DNA from: Lysinibacillus contaminans
GTDB lineage: Bacteria; Bacillota; Bacilli; Bacillales_A; Planococcaceae
Length of the DNA: 44,275 nt
Assembly: GCF_001278945.1 (NCBI RefSeq)
Contig: NZ_LGRV01000009.1
Coordinates: 54,499 to 98,773, forward strand
Direction: 5' to 3'
The translations under genes and the position numbers were made by a program. Positions 33,185 to 42,066 of this stretch are shown here, piece after piece. Under the pieces are notes generated by a model, which was not told the origin of the DNA, searched no databases, and saw nothing but the letters and a program-made list of their open reading frames with translations. Position 1 is the first letter of the stretch, and each line of letters starts with the position of its first letter.

Positions 33185-34870
33185 TTAGATTTTAAACTTA
33201 TTGACTTCCAATTGTACTTTTAACGTACCATCGTTTAGTAATTTTGCAACGGCATTAATCTCTTGTACAATTGCAGATTGCTCTTCAGTAGCAGCTGCAA
33301 TTTCTTCAGACTCAGAGAATGCTTGACTTGCGAGGTGTGCTATTTTATTTATTGAAGCGGCTACTTCTTCAGTAGAGGCCGAAATTTCCTCGGTTGAAGC
33401 TGATACCTCTTGAATCTGGTTAGACATTTCTTGAATAGCTAGCGTTATATTGTTGAAAGAAACTTGTGCATTTTGAATATAGTCCACGCCAACCCGGACA
33501 TTTTGTGCTGTTGTCAGAACGGCTTGTTCAACTTCTTTCGTATCCTTTTGAATAAGAGAAGTTAGGTCTACAATTTGGTTGGCAGATGCTTTGGATTCCT
33601 CAGCTAATTTGCGTACTTCATCAGCGACAACCGCAAAACCTTTGCCGTGTTCACCAGCGCGAGCAGCTTCAATTGCTGCATTTAATGCTAGTAAATTGGT
33701 TTGCTCTGTAATATTTGTAATCACTTTAACAATACTTTCAATTTCTAGGGATTGTTTGCTTAACTGTTGAATGAGGTCACTTGTTTCAGCAGAAGATTGT
33801 TGAATAACAGTCATTTGCTGTTTGGCAGTTTGTAATGTGTTTTCTCCAATAGATGCTATGTCTTGAGTATCTGTTGCTATAGTACTTAATTCTTGTGTGG
33901 CTTCGGCTATTTTTAGTACAACTTGCGCAGTTTCGTCCATGGCTACAGCACTTTCTTGTCCGACAGCTGCAGATTGGCTGGCACCTTCAGCTAAGCCTTC
34001 CGTACGCTTCGCAACTTCTACTGAGGCTGTTGCGACTTCTTCTGTTCCCACAGTTAGTTGCTGAGCAGCTGCAGTTGTTTGCTCAACGTTTACTGTGACG
34101 CTTTGAATAAGGTCATGTAGATTGGCCTTCATTGCATTAAAGGCAGTCGCCAATTCCTGAATTTCGTCCTTTAACTTCACTTCAACATCCGACTGTGTTA
34201 AATCACCTTCAGCGATGTTAGTTGCAGCTGTTACTAAACGCTTTATAGGTTTAGTTATGGTACGTGTGATGAAAACGGCAATGAGTATCGCGAAAATTAT
34301 TGAGAAAAAGGCAATGGCAATAATGAGTTTTGAGCTAAGGTCGGCTGTCTTTTGTACTCCCGTATTAACACGGTCAACCTCAGACATTTGGTAATCCACA
34401 ATTGTTTGGGAAGCTTCCTGAATGCCTTCGTTTGCAGGGCGAGCCTTTGTCGCTAATAATTCGATTGCCTTTTGTGTATCGCCACCATCAAACGTCATTA
34501 AAATTTCCTGCTCTGCGTCTTCAAATGTTTGCTGATGTTTGAGCAAAAGCTGGAGTTGTTCTTTCATAGCAGGCGCGGAAATGATTTTTTCAAGTTTTTC
34601 TACTAGCCTATGAATGGTATTTTGTTGTTCATTTAATTTATCTAAAGTGGCGTTATTGGGTTCAAGTAAGTAGGAACGAATGTAAAGACCTTGTAGTGAA
34701 GAAGCATTGATAACTCTATCAACGATAAATGCTTTCTGTACACGATCTTCAATTAAAAATGTGTTTTCCTCGCTCAGCTTGTTAATTTGTGAATAAGAGA
34801 TGATGGAAGTAATGAGTAAAAATAAAATAATGATACTAAATGCACTGCCTAACCTTTTACCAATGGACAT
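33185..34870 (-). CDS. methyl-accepting chemotaxis protein with four-helix-bundle sensor
   Basis: A chemoreceptor of 561 residues. There is a membrane helix at about 8-27 ([17 protein letters not shown]), an all-helical extracytoplasmic domain about 30-180 of the 4HB_MCP type ([22 protein letters not shown] area), a second helix about 183-205 ([20 protein letters not shown]), HAMP about 206-260 and a signalling domain to the C-terminus. The tip reads [20 protein letters not shown], then [20 protein letters not shown] near residues 390-428. Ser/Glu-rich helices on both sides look like adaptation sites ([18 protein letters not shown]). The ligand is unknown. CTGGAGGT precedes the ATG by about seven bases. 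It is monocistronic. No clear sigma-D promoter is found upstream. Confidence 0.92.
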   Translation of the reverse strand: MSIGKRLGSAFSIIILFLLITSIISYSQINKLSEENTFLIEDRVQKAFIVDRVINASSLQGLYIRSYLLEPNNATLDKLNEQQNTIHRLVEKLEKIISAPAMKEQLQLLLKHQQTFEDAEQEILMTFDGGDTQKAIELLATKARPANEGIQEASQTIVDYQMSEVDRVNTGVQKTADLSSKLIIAIAFFSIIFAILIAVFITRTITKPIKRLVTAATNIAEGDLTQSDVEVKLKDEIQELATAFNAMKANLHDLIQSVTVNVEQTTAAAQQLTVGTEEVATASVEVAKRTEGLAEGASQSAAVGQESAVAMDETAQVVLKIAEATQELSTIATDTQDIASIGENTLQTAKQQMTVIQQSSAETSDLIQQLSKQSLEIESIVKVITNITEQTNLLALNAAIEAARAGEHGKGFAVVADEVRKLAEESKASANQIVDLTSLIQKDTKEVEQAVLTTAQNVRVGVDYIQNAQVSFNNITLAIQEMSNQIQEVSASTEEISASTEEVAASINKIAHLASQAFSESEEIAAATEEQSAIVQEINAVAKLLNDGTLKVQLEVNKFKI

Positions 34871-34981
34871 AAATCGTACCTCCAGAAAATTCAGATATTA
34901 AAGGGTGAATAAGTATGTATCAATAGTTAATTTACACATCTATCTATATAAAGAGAGATATGTTCGACGTATAATAGCATA

Positions 34982-35007
34982 TTTAACACTACCTTTATAG
35001 TGTTAAA
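34982..35007. promoter_or_regulatory. operator-like inverted repeat beside a TATAAT box
   Basis: TTTAACACTA (34982-34991) and TAGTGTTAAA (34998-35007) are exact complements around six bases, starting seven bases after a TATAAT (34970-34975). The position suits a repressor site, or an RNA hairpin next to the following AAAGGAG. Confidence 0.45.
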
Positions 35008-35016
35008 GGAGAATTG

Positions 35017-35052
35017 ATGAAATTTACTAATAACTATATGGAGTTTTTGTAA
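35017..35052 (+). CDS. possible 11-residue peptide
   Basis: AAAGGAG (35005-35011) is five bases before an ATG that opens a short frame, MKFTNNYMEFL, ending in TAA. The ribosome binding site quality and the dyad and TATAAT just upstream are better than chance usually gives. The product matches nothing that I know, so it may be a leader peptide or an accident. Confidence 0.25.
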   Translation: MKFTNNYMEFL

Positions 35053-35197
35053 ATTCGATTAATATGTTTACCGTGAAAAACAGGTCTTGGAAATAATTAT
35101 TACTCTCTGCTGAATGGGGGGTATGGGTTGAGCTATCATGTTTGGTATACAGCATCTTGTACGCTGGAGTCATTAATAGGGCATGTAAACATAAAAA

Positions 35198-35229
35198 TAC
35201 CCATGTGAAATGGTAATTTCACATGGGTA
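35198..35229 (-). terminator. terminator of the catalase gene
   Basis: A perfect 14-bp stem TACCCATGTGAAAT (35198-35211) with 35216-35229 and loop GGTA. The minus-strand tail is TTTTATGTTT. Confidence 0.8.
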
Positions 35230-35261
35230 AACTATTGGATTTGGATATCAATAGAAATAAA

Positions 35262-36767
35262 TTAAACGTTTGTTGTTTGTTTAGTGTACGGGTTTGAAAG
35301 GTCCATGCCTTCTAAAGAAAGACCCATAGCTTTTGCTACACCTTCACCGTAAGCTGGATCAGCTAAGTAGCAGTGTAAGATATGACGACGTTTGATGAAC
35401 TCTTCAACTGGTGCCATATCAGCAGCTGTGTTTTCGAATAGACGTTGTTGCTCTTCGGCGCTCATTAAGCGGAATAGCTTACCTGGTTGCTCGAAGTAGT
35501 TGTCGTCATCTTCACGGAAGTCGTGGATGCCAGCATTGCCGTCGATGCGTAATTCAGGCTCTTTATAGTCTAAGTTGTGTTCCCACTCACCGTAGCTGTT
35601 TGGCTCATAGCTCATTGTTGAGCCTAAGTTGCCATCAAAACGCATTGCACCATCGCGGTGGAATGAACGGAATGGGCATTTTGGTGCGTTTACAGGAAGC
35701 ATGTAGTGGTTAACGCCTAAACGGTAACGTTGTGCATCAGCATAAGCGAAGAGACGCGCTTGTAACATTCTATCTGGAGAGAAGCTAATACCAGGCACAG
35801 TATTAGATGGTGCGAACGCTGCTTGTTCTACTTGTGCAAAGTAGTTGTCCGGGTTTTTGTTTAACTCAAATTCACCAACTGGAATAAGTGGGAAGTCTTT
35901 TTTGTACCAAACTTTTGTTAAATCGAATGGGTTGTATGGTAATTCACGAGCTTGTTCCTCAGTCATTACTTGGATGTACATTTTCCATTTCGGGAAATCG
36001 CCTTTTTCGATTGATTCGTAAAGGTCACGTTGTGAAGATTCACGGTCGTTAGCAATAATTTTGCCAGCTTCCTCATTTGTTAAGTTTTTAATGCCTTGTT
36101 CAGTGCGGAAGTGGAATTTCACCCATACACGCTCGTTTTCAGCATTAATGAAGCTGTATGTGTGAGAACCGAAACCGTGCATATGGCGGTAACCGTCTGG
36201 AATACCACGGTCAGACATAACAATTGTTACTTGGTGTAACGCTTCAGGAAGTAAAGTCCAAAAATCCCAATTGCTATTTGGGTTATGCATGTTTGTGCGT
36301 GGGTCACGCTTAACAACATGGTTTAAATCTGTAAAGTGTAATGGATCACGGAAGAAGAATACAGGTGTGTTGTTACCAACTAAATCCCAGTTACCTTCCT
36401 CAGTGTAGAATTTAAGAGAGAAGCCACGGATATCGCGTTCGGCATCTGCTGCACCACGTTCACCTGCTACAGTAGAGAAACGTGCGAACATTTCTGTTTT
36501 CTTACCAACTTCAGAGAAGATTTTTGCTTTTGTATATTTAGTAATATCGTGCGTTACAGTGAAAGTACCAAATGCGCCTGAACCTTTTGCGTGCATACGA
36601 CGCTCAGGAATTACTTCACGGTTGAAGTTTGCTAATTTTTCAAGCATCCATACGTCTTGAAGTAAAAGTGGGCCACGTGGACCTGCAGACATTGAGTCAT
36701 GGTTACTAACTACTGGTGCGCCACCTGCTGTTGTAAAGCGACGGCTACGATCATTTGTGTTTGTCAT
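35262..36767 (-). CDS. katA: vegetative-type haem catalase
   Basis: A monofunctional small-subunit catalase of 501 residues that converts hydrogen peroxide to water and oxygen in the cytoplasm. The distal His is H59 ([12 protein letters not shown]), the distal Asn N132 ([14 protein letters not shown]), and the haem-iron Tyr Y342 in [14 protein letters not shown]. The N-terminal [28 protein letters not shown] segment, seen here as TTAGGAPV and [12 protein letters not shown], is typical of the family. The ATG at 36767 is chosen because AGGGGG (plus-strand 36777-36782) lies nine bases upstream. The frame to 36800 would start before that site. A PerR-like box stands 82 bases upstream, which fits the known peroxide control of bacillus katA. 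It is monocistronic with its own terminator. Confidence 0.96.
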   Translation of the reverse strand: MTNTNDRSRRFTTAGGAPVVSNHDSMSAGPRGPLLLQDVWMLEKLANFNREVIPERRMHAKGSGAFGTFTVTHDITKYTKAKIFSEVGKKTEMFARFSTVAGERGAADAERDIRGFSLKFYTEEGNWDLVGNNTPVFFFRDPLHFTDLNHVVKRDPRTNMHNPNSNWDFWTLLPEALHQVTIVMSDRGIPDGYRHMHGFGSHTYSFINAENERVWVKFHFRTEQGIKNLTNEEAGKIIANDRESSQRDLYESIEKGDFPKWKMYIQVMTEEQARELPYNPFDLTKVWYKKDFPLIPVGEFELNKNPDNYFAQVEQAAFAPSNTVPGISFSPDRMLQARLFAYADAQRYRLGVNHYMLPVNAPKCPFRSFHRDGAMRFDGNLGSTMSYEPNSYGEWEHNLDYKEPELRIDGNAGIHDFREDDDNYFEQPGKLFRLMSAEEQQRLFENTAADMAPVEEFIKRRHILHCYLADPAYGEGVAKAMGLSLEGMDLSNPYTKQTTNV

Positions 36768-36848
36768 AATGGTTTTCCCCCTAAAAATTTTTCGAGTCAA
36801 ACTCTTCGTTTATAACTATAACAAATCTAAAATAGAATTGCTAGTACA

Positions 36849-36863
36849 TTGTAATTATTATCG
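36849..36863. promoter_or_regulatory. PerR-like box upstream of katA
   Basis: TTGTAATTATTATCG matches 11-12 of the 14 fixed positions of the PerR consensus TTATAATnATTATAA. It is 82 bases upstream of the catalase start. Fur and Zur boxes are similar, so PerR is chosen from gene context. Confidence 0.5.
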
Positions 36864-37096
36864 TTAAAGAATTTATATCCATAAACAATTGCTATTGGAA
36901 GATGTGTAGTAACAGCAGTTTCTATACGGATTTCTAATAAATACAATTATAGTATCCAAGTGATATATAAACGAATTTTGTTTTTAAACACTGGTATAAA
37001 GCAGTTTCTTTTGGATCGTTTTTTTATTTCAAGAGAGTTTTCAATCGTGTGAATTGCATTTAAGTCAAGTGTTAAGTCTTGCTTTTAAAAGAGGGG

Positions 37097-37148
37097 ATTT
37101 TCATTTTCACTATGTGCGTGTTGAAAATGGTGGGTTTTAATTGAAAAT
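37097..37148. promoter_or_regulatory. array of TTGAAAAT-like repeats upstream of hutH
   Basis: Direct copies of TTGAAAAT at 37121-37128 and 37141-37148 are exactly 20 bases apart. Inverted copies ATTTTCA lie at 37097-37103 and 37103-37109. The spacing of two helical turns suggests a protein bound to one DNA face. The protein is unknown. Confidence 0.35.
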
Positions 37149-37377
37149 AGTAAGAGGGTTCAATTATCATCCTCTAACTCAACAGGCATGTTTGTTTTTA
37201 TCTCCCCGTCACTATATAAGATTCTTCAAACTAACCCTAAATTCCTTTTAATTTATGAAAATCAAATGTCGAAAATAAGTTTTAGCATAGCCCTCCAAAT
37301 GAATCATATTATTTTAGTAATAACAAATTCAAATTAAAAAGTGAATAGCCAATGACAGAAGAATAGGGTGATGCAGG

Positions 37378-38892
37378 TTGACGAGTATCATTGAACTAGA
37401 CGGTCACACATTAACAAGACAGCAGGTAGCGCGAATTGTGAAGAAAGAAGCCTTGGTTGTGCTGTCTCATGATAGTGAAGAGCGAGTAAAGCAAAGCAGA
37501 GTGTGGATTGAAAAACGTTTAGCTGAAGGGCAAGCAATTTATGGTGTTAATACGGGATTTGGCAAGCTGAGTCATATACGTATTGAAGAAGCGGATAATG
37601 AGTTGCTTCAATTAAATTTACTTCGCTCAGATGCAGCGGGAGTGGGAGAACCATTTCCAATAGAAATTGTGCGCGCGATGATGATTTTACGTGCCAATGC
37701 GTTAGCGCGTGGATTTTCGGGGATTCGTCAGGATACGTTGCAGCTCTTACTGGATTGCATTAATAAGGGGGTACACCCTATAGTGCCGTCACAGGGATCG
37801 GTCGGAGCAAGTGGTGATTTAGCGCCGCTATCACATTTGGCATTGGTGCTTGTAGGGGAAGGGAAGGCTGAGTTTGAAGGGGTTGTTTTGCCTGGAGCAG
37901 TAGCATTACAGAGAGCGGGACTAGCACCTGTTCGACTACAGGCAAAAGAAGGTCTAGCGCTTGTAAACGGAACGCAAGCGATGACGGGCATTGGTGTTGT
38001 GACGTTAAACGAAGTAGAGCGAATCGGGTTAGCGGCGGATATGGCAGCAAGTCTCTCGTTAGAAGCATTAAAAGGCATTATTTCAGCATTTGACCCGGCG
38101 CTTTTAGCTGTTAGACCTCACCCCGAAATAGAATTTGTCGGCGGACGCATTCGTAAGTGGTTGGCTGGAAGTAAACGTGTGACGAAGCAGGGGGAGGTAC
38201 GTATGCAGGATGCCTATTCTCTTCGATGTATTCCACAAGTGCACGGTGCATCCTGGCAGTCTTTTTTCTATGCAGAGGGGCGCGTACAAATTGAGATGAA
38301 TGCTACAACAGACAATCCTATTGTGCTTGAAAGTGGCGAAGTGTTATCTGGAGGGCATTTTCATGGTCAGCCGATTGCGTTTGCGATGGATTTTTTAAAG
38401 CTTGGTGTATGTGAATGGGCTAATATTTCAGAGCGTCGTACAGAGCGAATGGTTAATCCGCAGCTCAACGATGGTTTACCCCCGTTTTTAGCCATGAACC
38501 CTGGGATAGAGTGTGGGCTGATGATTGCACAGTATACAGCAGCTTCTCTTGTGTCGGAAAATAAAGTACTAGCACATCCCGCAAGTGTGGATTCTATTCC
38601 GACGTCAGGAAATCAGGAAGACCATGTCAGTATGGGGACGATAGCGGCTCGTCAGGTGCATCAAATTGTACGCAATACAGCTCGTGTTATTGCGATTGAA
38701 CTGATTTGTGCATCACAGGCTATCTATTTAGAGAAGGTGGAGGAACAGCTTGCGCCAACGACGAGTGCCTATTTAAAGAAGGTGCGCCAATTTTGTCCCC
38801 CGCTGACAACAGATCAGCCGATAGGAGATGAAATTGAAGCGTTAGCAGTTTATCTTTTAGCATCCGATGAGCTAGTCGAATTAGCAAATTAA
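37378..38892 (+). CDS. hutH: histidine ammonia-lyase
   Basis: The first enzyme of histidine breakdown, turning L-histidine into urocanate and ammonia. 504 residues, the usual length. The Ala-Ser-Gly triplet that cyclises to the MIO cofactor is A144-S145-G146 in GSVGASGDLAPLSH. Also present are the substrate-binding YGVNTGFGKL (55-64), the NGTQAMTG block, and the QDAYSLRCIPQVHGA and SGNQEDHVSMG signatures. It is cytoplasmic and expected to be a tetramer. The start is TTG at 37378 with AGGGTG (37365-37370) seven bases upstream. hutU follows after 12 bases. No hutP antiterminator gene lies upstream, unlike the B. subtilis operon, so control must differ. Confidence 0.97.
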   Translation: MTSIIELDGHTLTRQQVARIVKKEALVVLSHDSEERVKQSRVWIEKRLAEGQAIYGVNTGFGKLSHIRIEEADNELLQLNLLRSDAAGVGEPFPIEIVRAMMILRANALARGFSGIRQDTLQLLLDCINKGVHPIVPSQGSVGASGDLAPLSHLALVLVGEGKAEFEGVVLPGAVALQRAGLAPVRLQAKEGLALVNGTQAMTGIGVVTLNEVERIGLAADMAASLSLEALKGIISAFDPALLAVRPHPEIEFVGGRIRKWLAGSKRVTKQGEVRMQDAYSLRCIPQVHGASWQSFFYAEGRVQIEMNATTDNPIVLESGEVLSGGHFHGQPIAFAMDFLKLGVCEWANISERRTERMVNPQLNDGLPPFLAMNPGIECGLMIAQYTAASLVSENKVLAHPASVDSIPTSGNQEDHVSMGTIAARQVHQIVRNTARVIAIELICASQAIYLEKVEEQLAPTTSAYLKKVRQFCPPLTTDQPIGDEIEALAVYLLASDELVELAN

Positions 38893-38904
38893 AGGGGATG
38901 GCAC

Positions 38905-40581
38905 ATGGAGACAAAACGAACAATTCGTGCACCAAGAGGCACAACGCTTTCTTGTAAGGGATGGACACAGGAAGCGGCGATGCGTATGTTGATGAACAAT
39001 TTAGATCCAGAGGTTGCAGAAAACCCTGATGAGTTAATCGTCTATGGTGGTATCGGTAAGGCAGCCCGGAATTGGGAAAGTTATGAGCAAATTATTGCTT
39101 CATTGAAAGGCTTAGGAGATGACGAAACACTACTCATACAGTCAGGAAAACCAGTTGCGGTATTTCGTACGCATGAAAACGCACCCCGCATTTTAATTGC
39201 GAATTCTAATCTAGTACCTGCTTGGTCTAACTGGGAGCATTTTTATGAGTTAGAGGATCGTAATTTAATGATGTACGGTCAAATGACGGCAGGTAGTTGG
39301 ATTTACATTGGAGCACAGGGGATTTTACAGGGGACGTATTTAACATTTATAGAGGCGGGGAAAAAAGTATTTGGTACAGCAGATTTGCGTGGTAAGTTCA
39401 TTTTGACTGGTGGTATGGGCGGGATGAGCGGTGCACAACCTCTAGCTGGAAAGATGGCGGGTGCTGTTATTTTAGTCGTTGAGGTAGATCGCACGCGTAT
39501 CGAGCGTAAAATAAATGAAGGTTACTGTGATTATATTGTTGAAACAGTAGATGAAGCAATTCAGTTAGTAAATGAGCTAAAGGAAAAGAAAGAGCCATCA
39601 TCCATTGGTGTCGTTGGCAATTGTGTAGATGTCCATCAGGAACTACTTCAACGTGGCATTATTCCTGATTTTGTGACGGATCAAACGTCAGCGCACGATC
39701 CTATAAATGGCTATATTCCAAACGGTATGACATTGGAGGATGCGTTAAAATTGCGTAAAAAAGATGTAAAAACGTATGAGCGAAAAGCAAAAGAAACAAT
39801 TGCACAGCATGTCCGTATAATGTTGGCATTCCAACAGGCGGGGGCAGAGGTGTTTGACTACGGCAATAACATCCGTGCCTATGCAAAAGAAATGGGCGTG
39901 ACTAATGCCTTTGACTTTCCAGGCTTTGTGCCGGCTTATATTCGTCCGTTATTTTGCGAAGGAAAGGGGCCATTTCGCTGGGTAGCACTTTCAGGGGATC
40001 CAGGGGATATTATGAAAACAGATGCACTCGCAAAAGAGATGTTTGCACATGATGAAGGTTTAGTGAATTGGATTGAAATGGCGCAAAAAATGGTGAAGTG
40101 GCAAGGGTTGCCGGCTCGGATTTGTTGGTTAGGTTATGGCGATCGACATCGTTTTGCTTTAAAAGTTAACGAAATGGTGGCAAGCGGTGAGTTATCTGCT
40201 CCTATCGTTTTTGGGCGTGATCATTTAGATTCAGGCTCTGTTGCTTCGCCAAATCGTGAGACGGAAGGTATGATAGACGGTTCGGATGCTGTGTCAGACT
40301 GGCCGATTTTAAATGCCCTGATTAATACAGCGGGTGGTGCGAGTTGGGTAAGTGTACACCATGGTGGTGGCGTAGGAATGGGTTTTTCGCAGCATGCAGG
40401 TCAAGTATTAGTAGCGGATGGCTCACAGCTCGCTGCTGATAAAATTAATCGTGTATTAGTGGCAGATCCCGGAATAGGCATCGTACGTCACGCAGATGCG
40501 GGGTATGAAATCGCGATTAATACCGCGCGCGAAAAAGGTGTGCACATGCCGATGTTAAAGCACAAGGGGAATGCGAAGTGA
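38905..40581 (+). CDS. hutU: urocanate hydratase
   Basis: The second enzyme of the pathway, hydrating urocanate to imidazolonepropionate with tightly bound NAD. 558 residues, full length. The N-terminus has [28 protein letters not shown] (in part: [19 protein letters not shown]), followed by the NAD-binding glycine-rich [19 protein letters not shown] around residue 168. The active-site Cys is in [18 protein letters not shown], close to residue 408, where the family expects it. AAAGGGG (38891-38897) overlaps the end of hutH and lies seven bases before the ATG. The stop overlaps the hutI start by four bases (GTGA), indicating coupled translation within one operon. Confidence 0.97.
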   Translation: METKRTIRAPRGTTLSCKGWTQEAAMRMLMNNLDPEVAENPDELIVYGGIGKAARNWESYEQIIASLKGLGDDETLLIQSGKPVAVFRTHENAPRILIANSNLVPAWSNWEHFYELEDRNLMMYGQMTAGSWIYIGAQGILQGTYLTFIEAGKKVFGTADLRGKFILTGGMGGMSGAQPLAGKMAGAVILVVEVDRTRIERKINEGYCDYIVETVDEAIQLVNELKEKKEPSSIGVVGNCVDVHQELLQRGIIPDFVTDQTSAHDPINGYIPNGMTLEDALKLRKKDVKTYERKAKETIAQHVRIMLAFQQAGAEVFDYGNNIRAYAKEMGVTNAFDFPGFVPAYIRPLFCEGKGPFRWVALSGDPGDIMKTDALAKEMFAHDEGLVNWIEMAQKMVKWQGLPARICWLGYGDRHRFALKVNEMVASGELSAPIVFGRDHLDSGSVASPNRETEGMIDGSDAVSDWPILNALINTAGGASWVSVHHGGGVGMGFSQHAGQVLVADGSQLAADKINRVLVADPGIGIVRHADAGYEIAINTAREKGVHMPMLKHKGNAK

Positions 40582-41846
40582 CGATTTTAATAAAAAATGC
40601 AAATGAAGTAATTACATTAAAAAGTGAAGCGCGAGGCCCCCGTATCAAAGACAAGATGCGAGAAATAGGGTTGATTGCGAACGCAAGTGTTTTAATAGAT
40701 GGAAATCGTATTGCTGCGATTGGTCCTTTAGCTCAACTTGAAGCAGATTTTCCGCAGTTAATATTAGATTCAGAAGTTATTGATGGAACAGGAAAAGTAG
40801 TTATGCCTGGTCTCGTCGATTGTCATACGCATTTAGTGCATGGGGGTACACGTGAGCATGAGTTTAAGATGCGGTTAAATGGCGCAATCTATATGGAAAT
40901 AATGAATGCAGGCGGTGGGATTCATGCAACGACTATGTAAACAAGGAATACTAGTTTCGAGGAGTTATATGTAAAATCGTTTCGCCATTTAGATATATTC
41001 TTGAAACATGGTGTGACAACAATTGAAGCAAAATCAGGCTACGGCTTAGATTGGAAAACTGAAAAAAAGCAACTAGAGGTGGCTAAAAAGTTGCAAGAAA
41101 CACATGTGATAGATGTCGTTAGCACATTTATGGGGGCGCATGCAGTGCCGCATAATTATAAAGGGCGTGAGGATGAATTTGTCGATACGATCATCCATGA
41201 CATGCTACCAAAAGTGGCAGAGTTCCGTCTTGCTGAATTTAATGATGTGTTTTGTGAAAAGGGCGTTTTTACCCCTGCGCAATCTCGCTCCATTTTAGAG
41301 GCAGGGAAATCGCTCGGATTAACGCCGAAAATCCATGCCGATGAAATTGAGCCTTATCAAGGTGCAGAACTAGCTACCGAGGTAGGTGCGATTTCAGCGG
41401 AGCATTTACTTGTCGCCTCAGATGAAGGGATTCGGAAAATGGCGGTGGCAGGAACGATTGCTGTATTACTTCCCGGAACAGCATTCTTCTTACGTGCTCC
41501 ATTTGCTAGAGGACGGTTAATGATTGATGAGGGAGTACCGGTTGCTATTGCGACGGATTTTAATCCTGGTTCGTCACCAACAATGAGCTTGCCATTCATG
41601 ATGAATTTAGCTTGTATGCATATGGACATGACGCTTGAGGAAGTATTAGTAGCAACGACCATCAATGCAGCTTATGCGGTTAATAGAGGGGACCGGATAG
41701 GTTCACTTGAAGTTGGGAAGCAGGCAGATGTACTGATACTAGATGTTGCGAATTATAAACAATTACAGTATTTTTATGGCATGAATCATACACATACAGT
41801 TATTAAGAATGGCCGAGTTGTAGTAAATGGTGGCGTTCTTATTTGA
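40578..41846 (+). pseudogene. hutI: imidazolonepropionase interrupted by an in-frame TAA
   Basis: It would be the third enzyme, opening imidazolonepropionate to formiminoglutamate. The frame from the GTG at 40578 to 41846 is 422 codons, the normal HutI length. It stays in one frame but contains TAA at codon 121 (40938-40940), where relatives read a sense codon in GGGIHATT-x-A-T. Upstream lie the metal ligands H83/H85 (CHTHLVHGG). Downstream are H253 (KIHADEIEPY) and D327 (ATDFNPGSSP). The text after the stop (TRNTSFEELYVKSFRHLDIF) continues the family sequence, so this is a point nonsense change, not a frameshift. Neither half has a complete metal site. A TTG at 41001 could restart translation but would omit H83/H85. 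AAGGGG (40564-40569) precedes the GTG. Either a recent pseudogene or a sequencing error. Confidence 0.85.
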
Positions 41847-41980
41847 CGGAACGATTAAAAACCATGAGTTCGCTGTTTTCTTAGTGATGCGATAAATTGG
41901 TATGAGAAGCAGCGAAAATTATAAAATTCGGTTATTTATCGGTAATTGTGTCGGGGTTTTTGTATTTACTAACAATGAAA

Positions 41981-42021
41981 GGGCACAAATAGGGTGTATT
42001 TGCATTATTTGTGTTCTTTTT
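41981..42021 (+). terminator. probable terminator of the hut operon
   Basis: CACAAATA (41984-41991) pairs with TATTTGTG (42006-42013), extended by GGG/TTC wobble pairs. It is followed by TTTTTC. It lies between hutI and the permease gene, suggesting separate transcription of the latter. Confidence 0.5.
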
Positions 42022-42066
42022 CGTATAGAATGGAACTGTTAATTCATAGGAAAGGAAATTATAGAT

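Larger units (their letters stand above)
34871..35261. other. intergenic region with an operator-like dyad and a mini-frame
   Basis: It lies between the 4HB chemoreceptor gene (minus) and the 3' end of catalase (minus). It contains TATAAT (34970-34975), a 10-bp inverted repeat (34982-35007), a strong ribosome binding site followed by an 11-codon frame (35017-35052), and the catalase terminator (35198-35229). The remainder shows nothing recognisable. Confidence 0.5.
36768..37377. other. divergent katA-hutH control region
   Basis: 610 bases without a gene. It contains the PerR-like box (36849-36863) near katA and a set of TTGAAAAT-like repeats (37097-37148) in the half nearer hutH. A short GAGG/CCTC inverted pair lies around 37153-37175. 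No hutP gene and no clear catabolite-response element are seen. Confidence 0.5.

Noticed and set aside
34871..35000. Possible sigma-D (flagellar) promoter of the 4HB chemoreceptor gene (TAAA...CGAACATAT on the minus strand)
   Set aside because: The -10 differs from GCCGATAT by more than one position. Not convincing.
35128..35208. 26-codon TTG frame preceded by GGGGGG, between the chemoreceptor and catalase genes
   Set aside because: It runs into the catalase terminator stem and has no known product. The G run is a weak argument.
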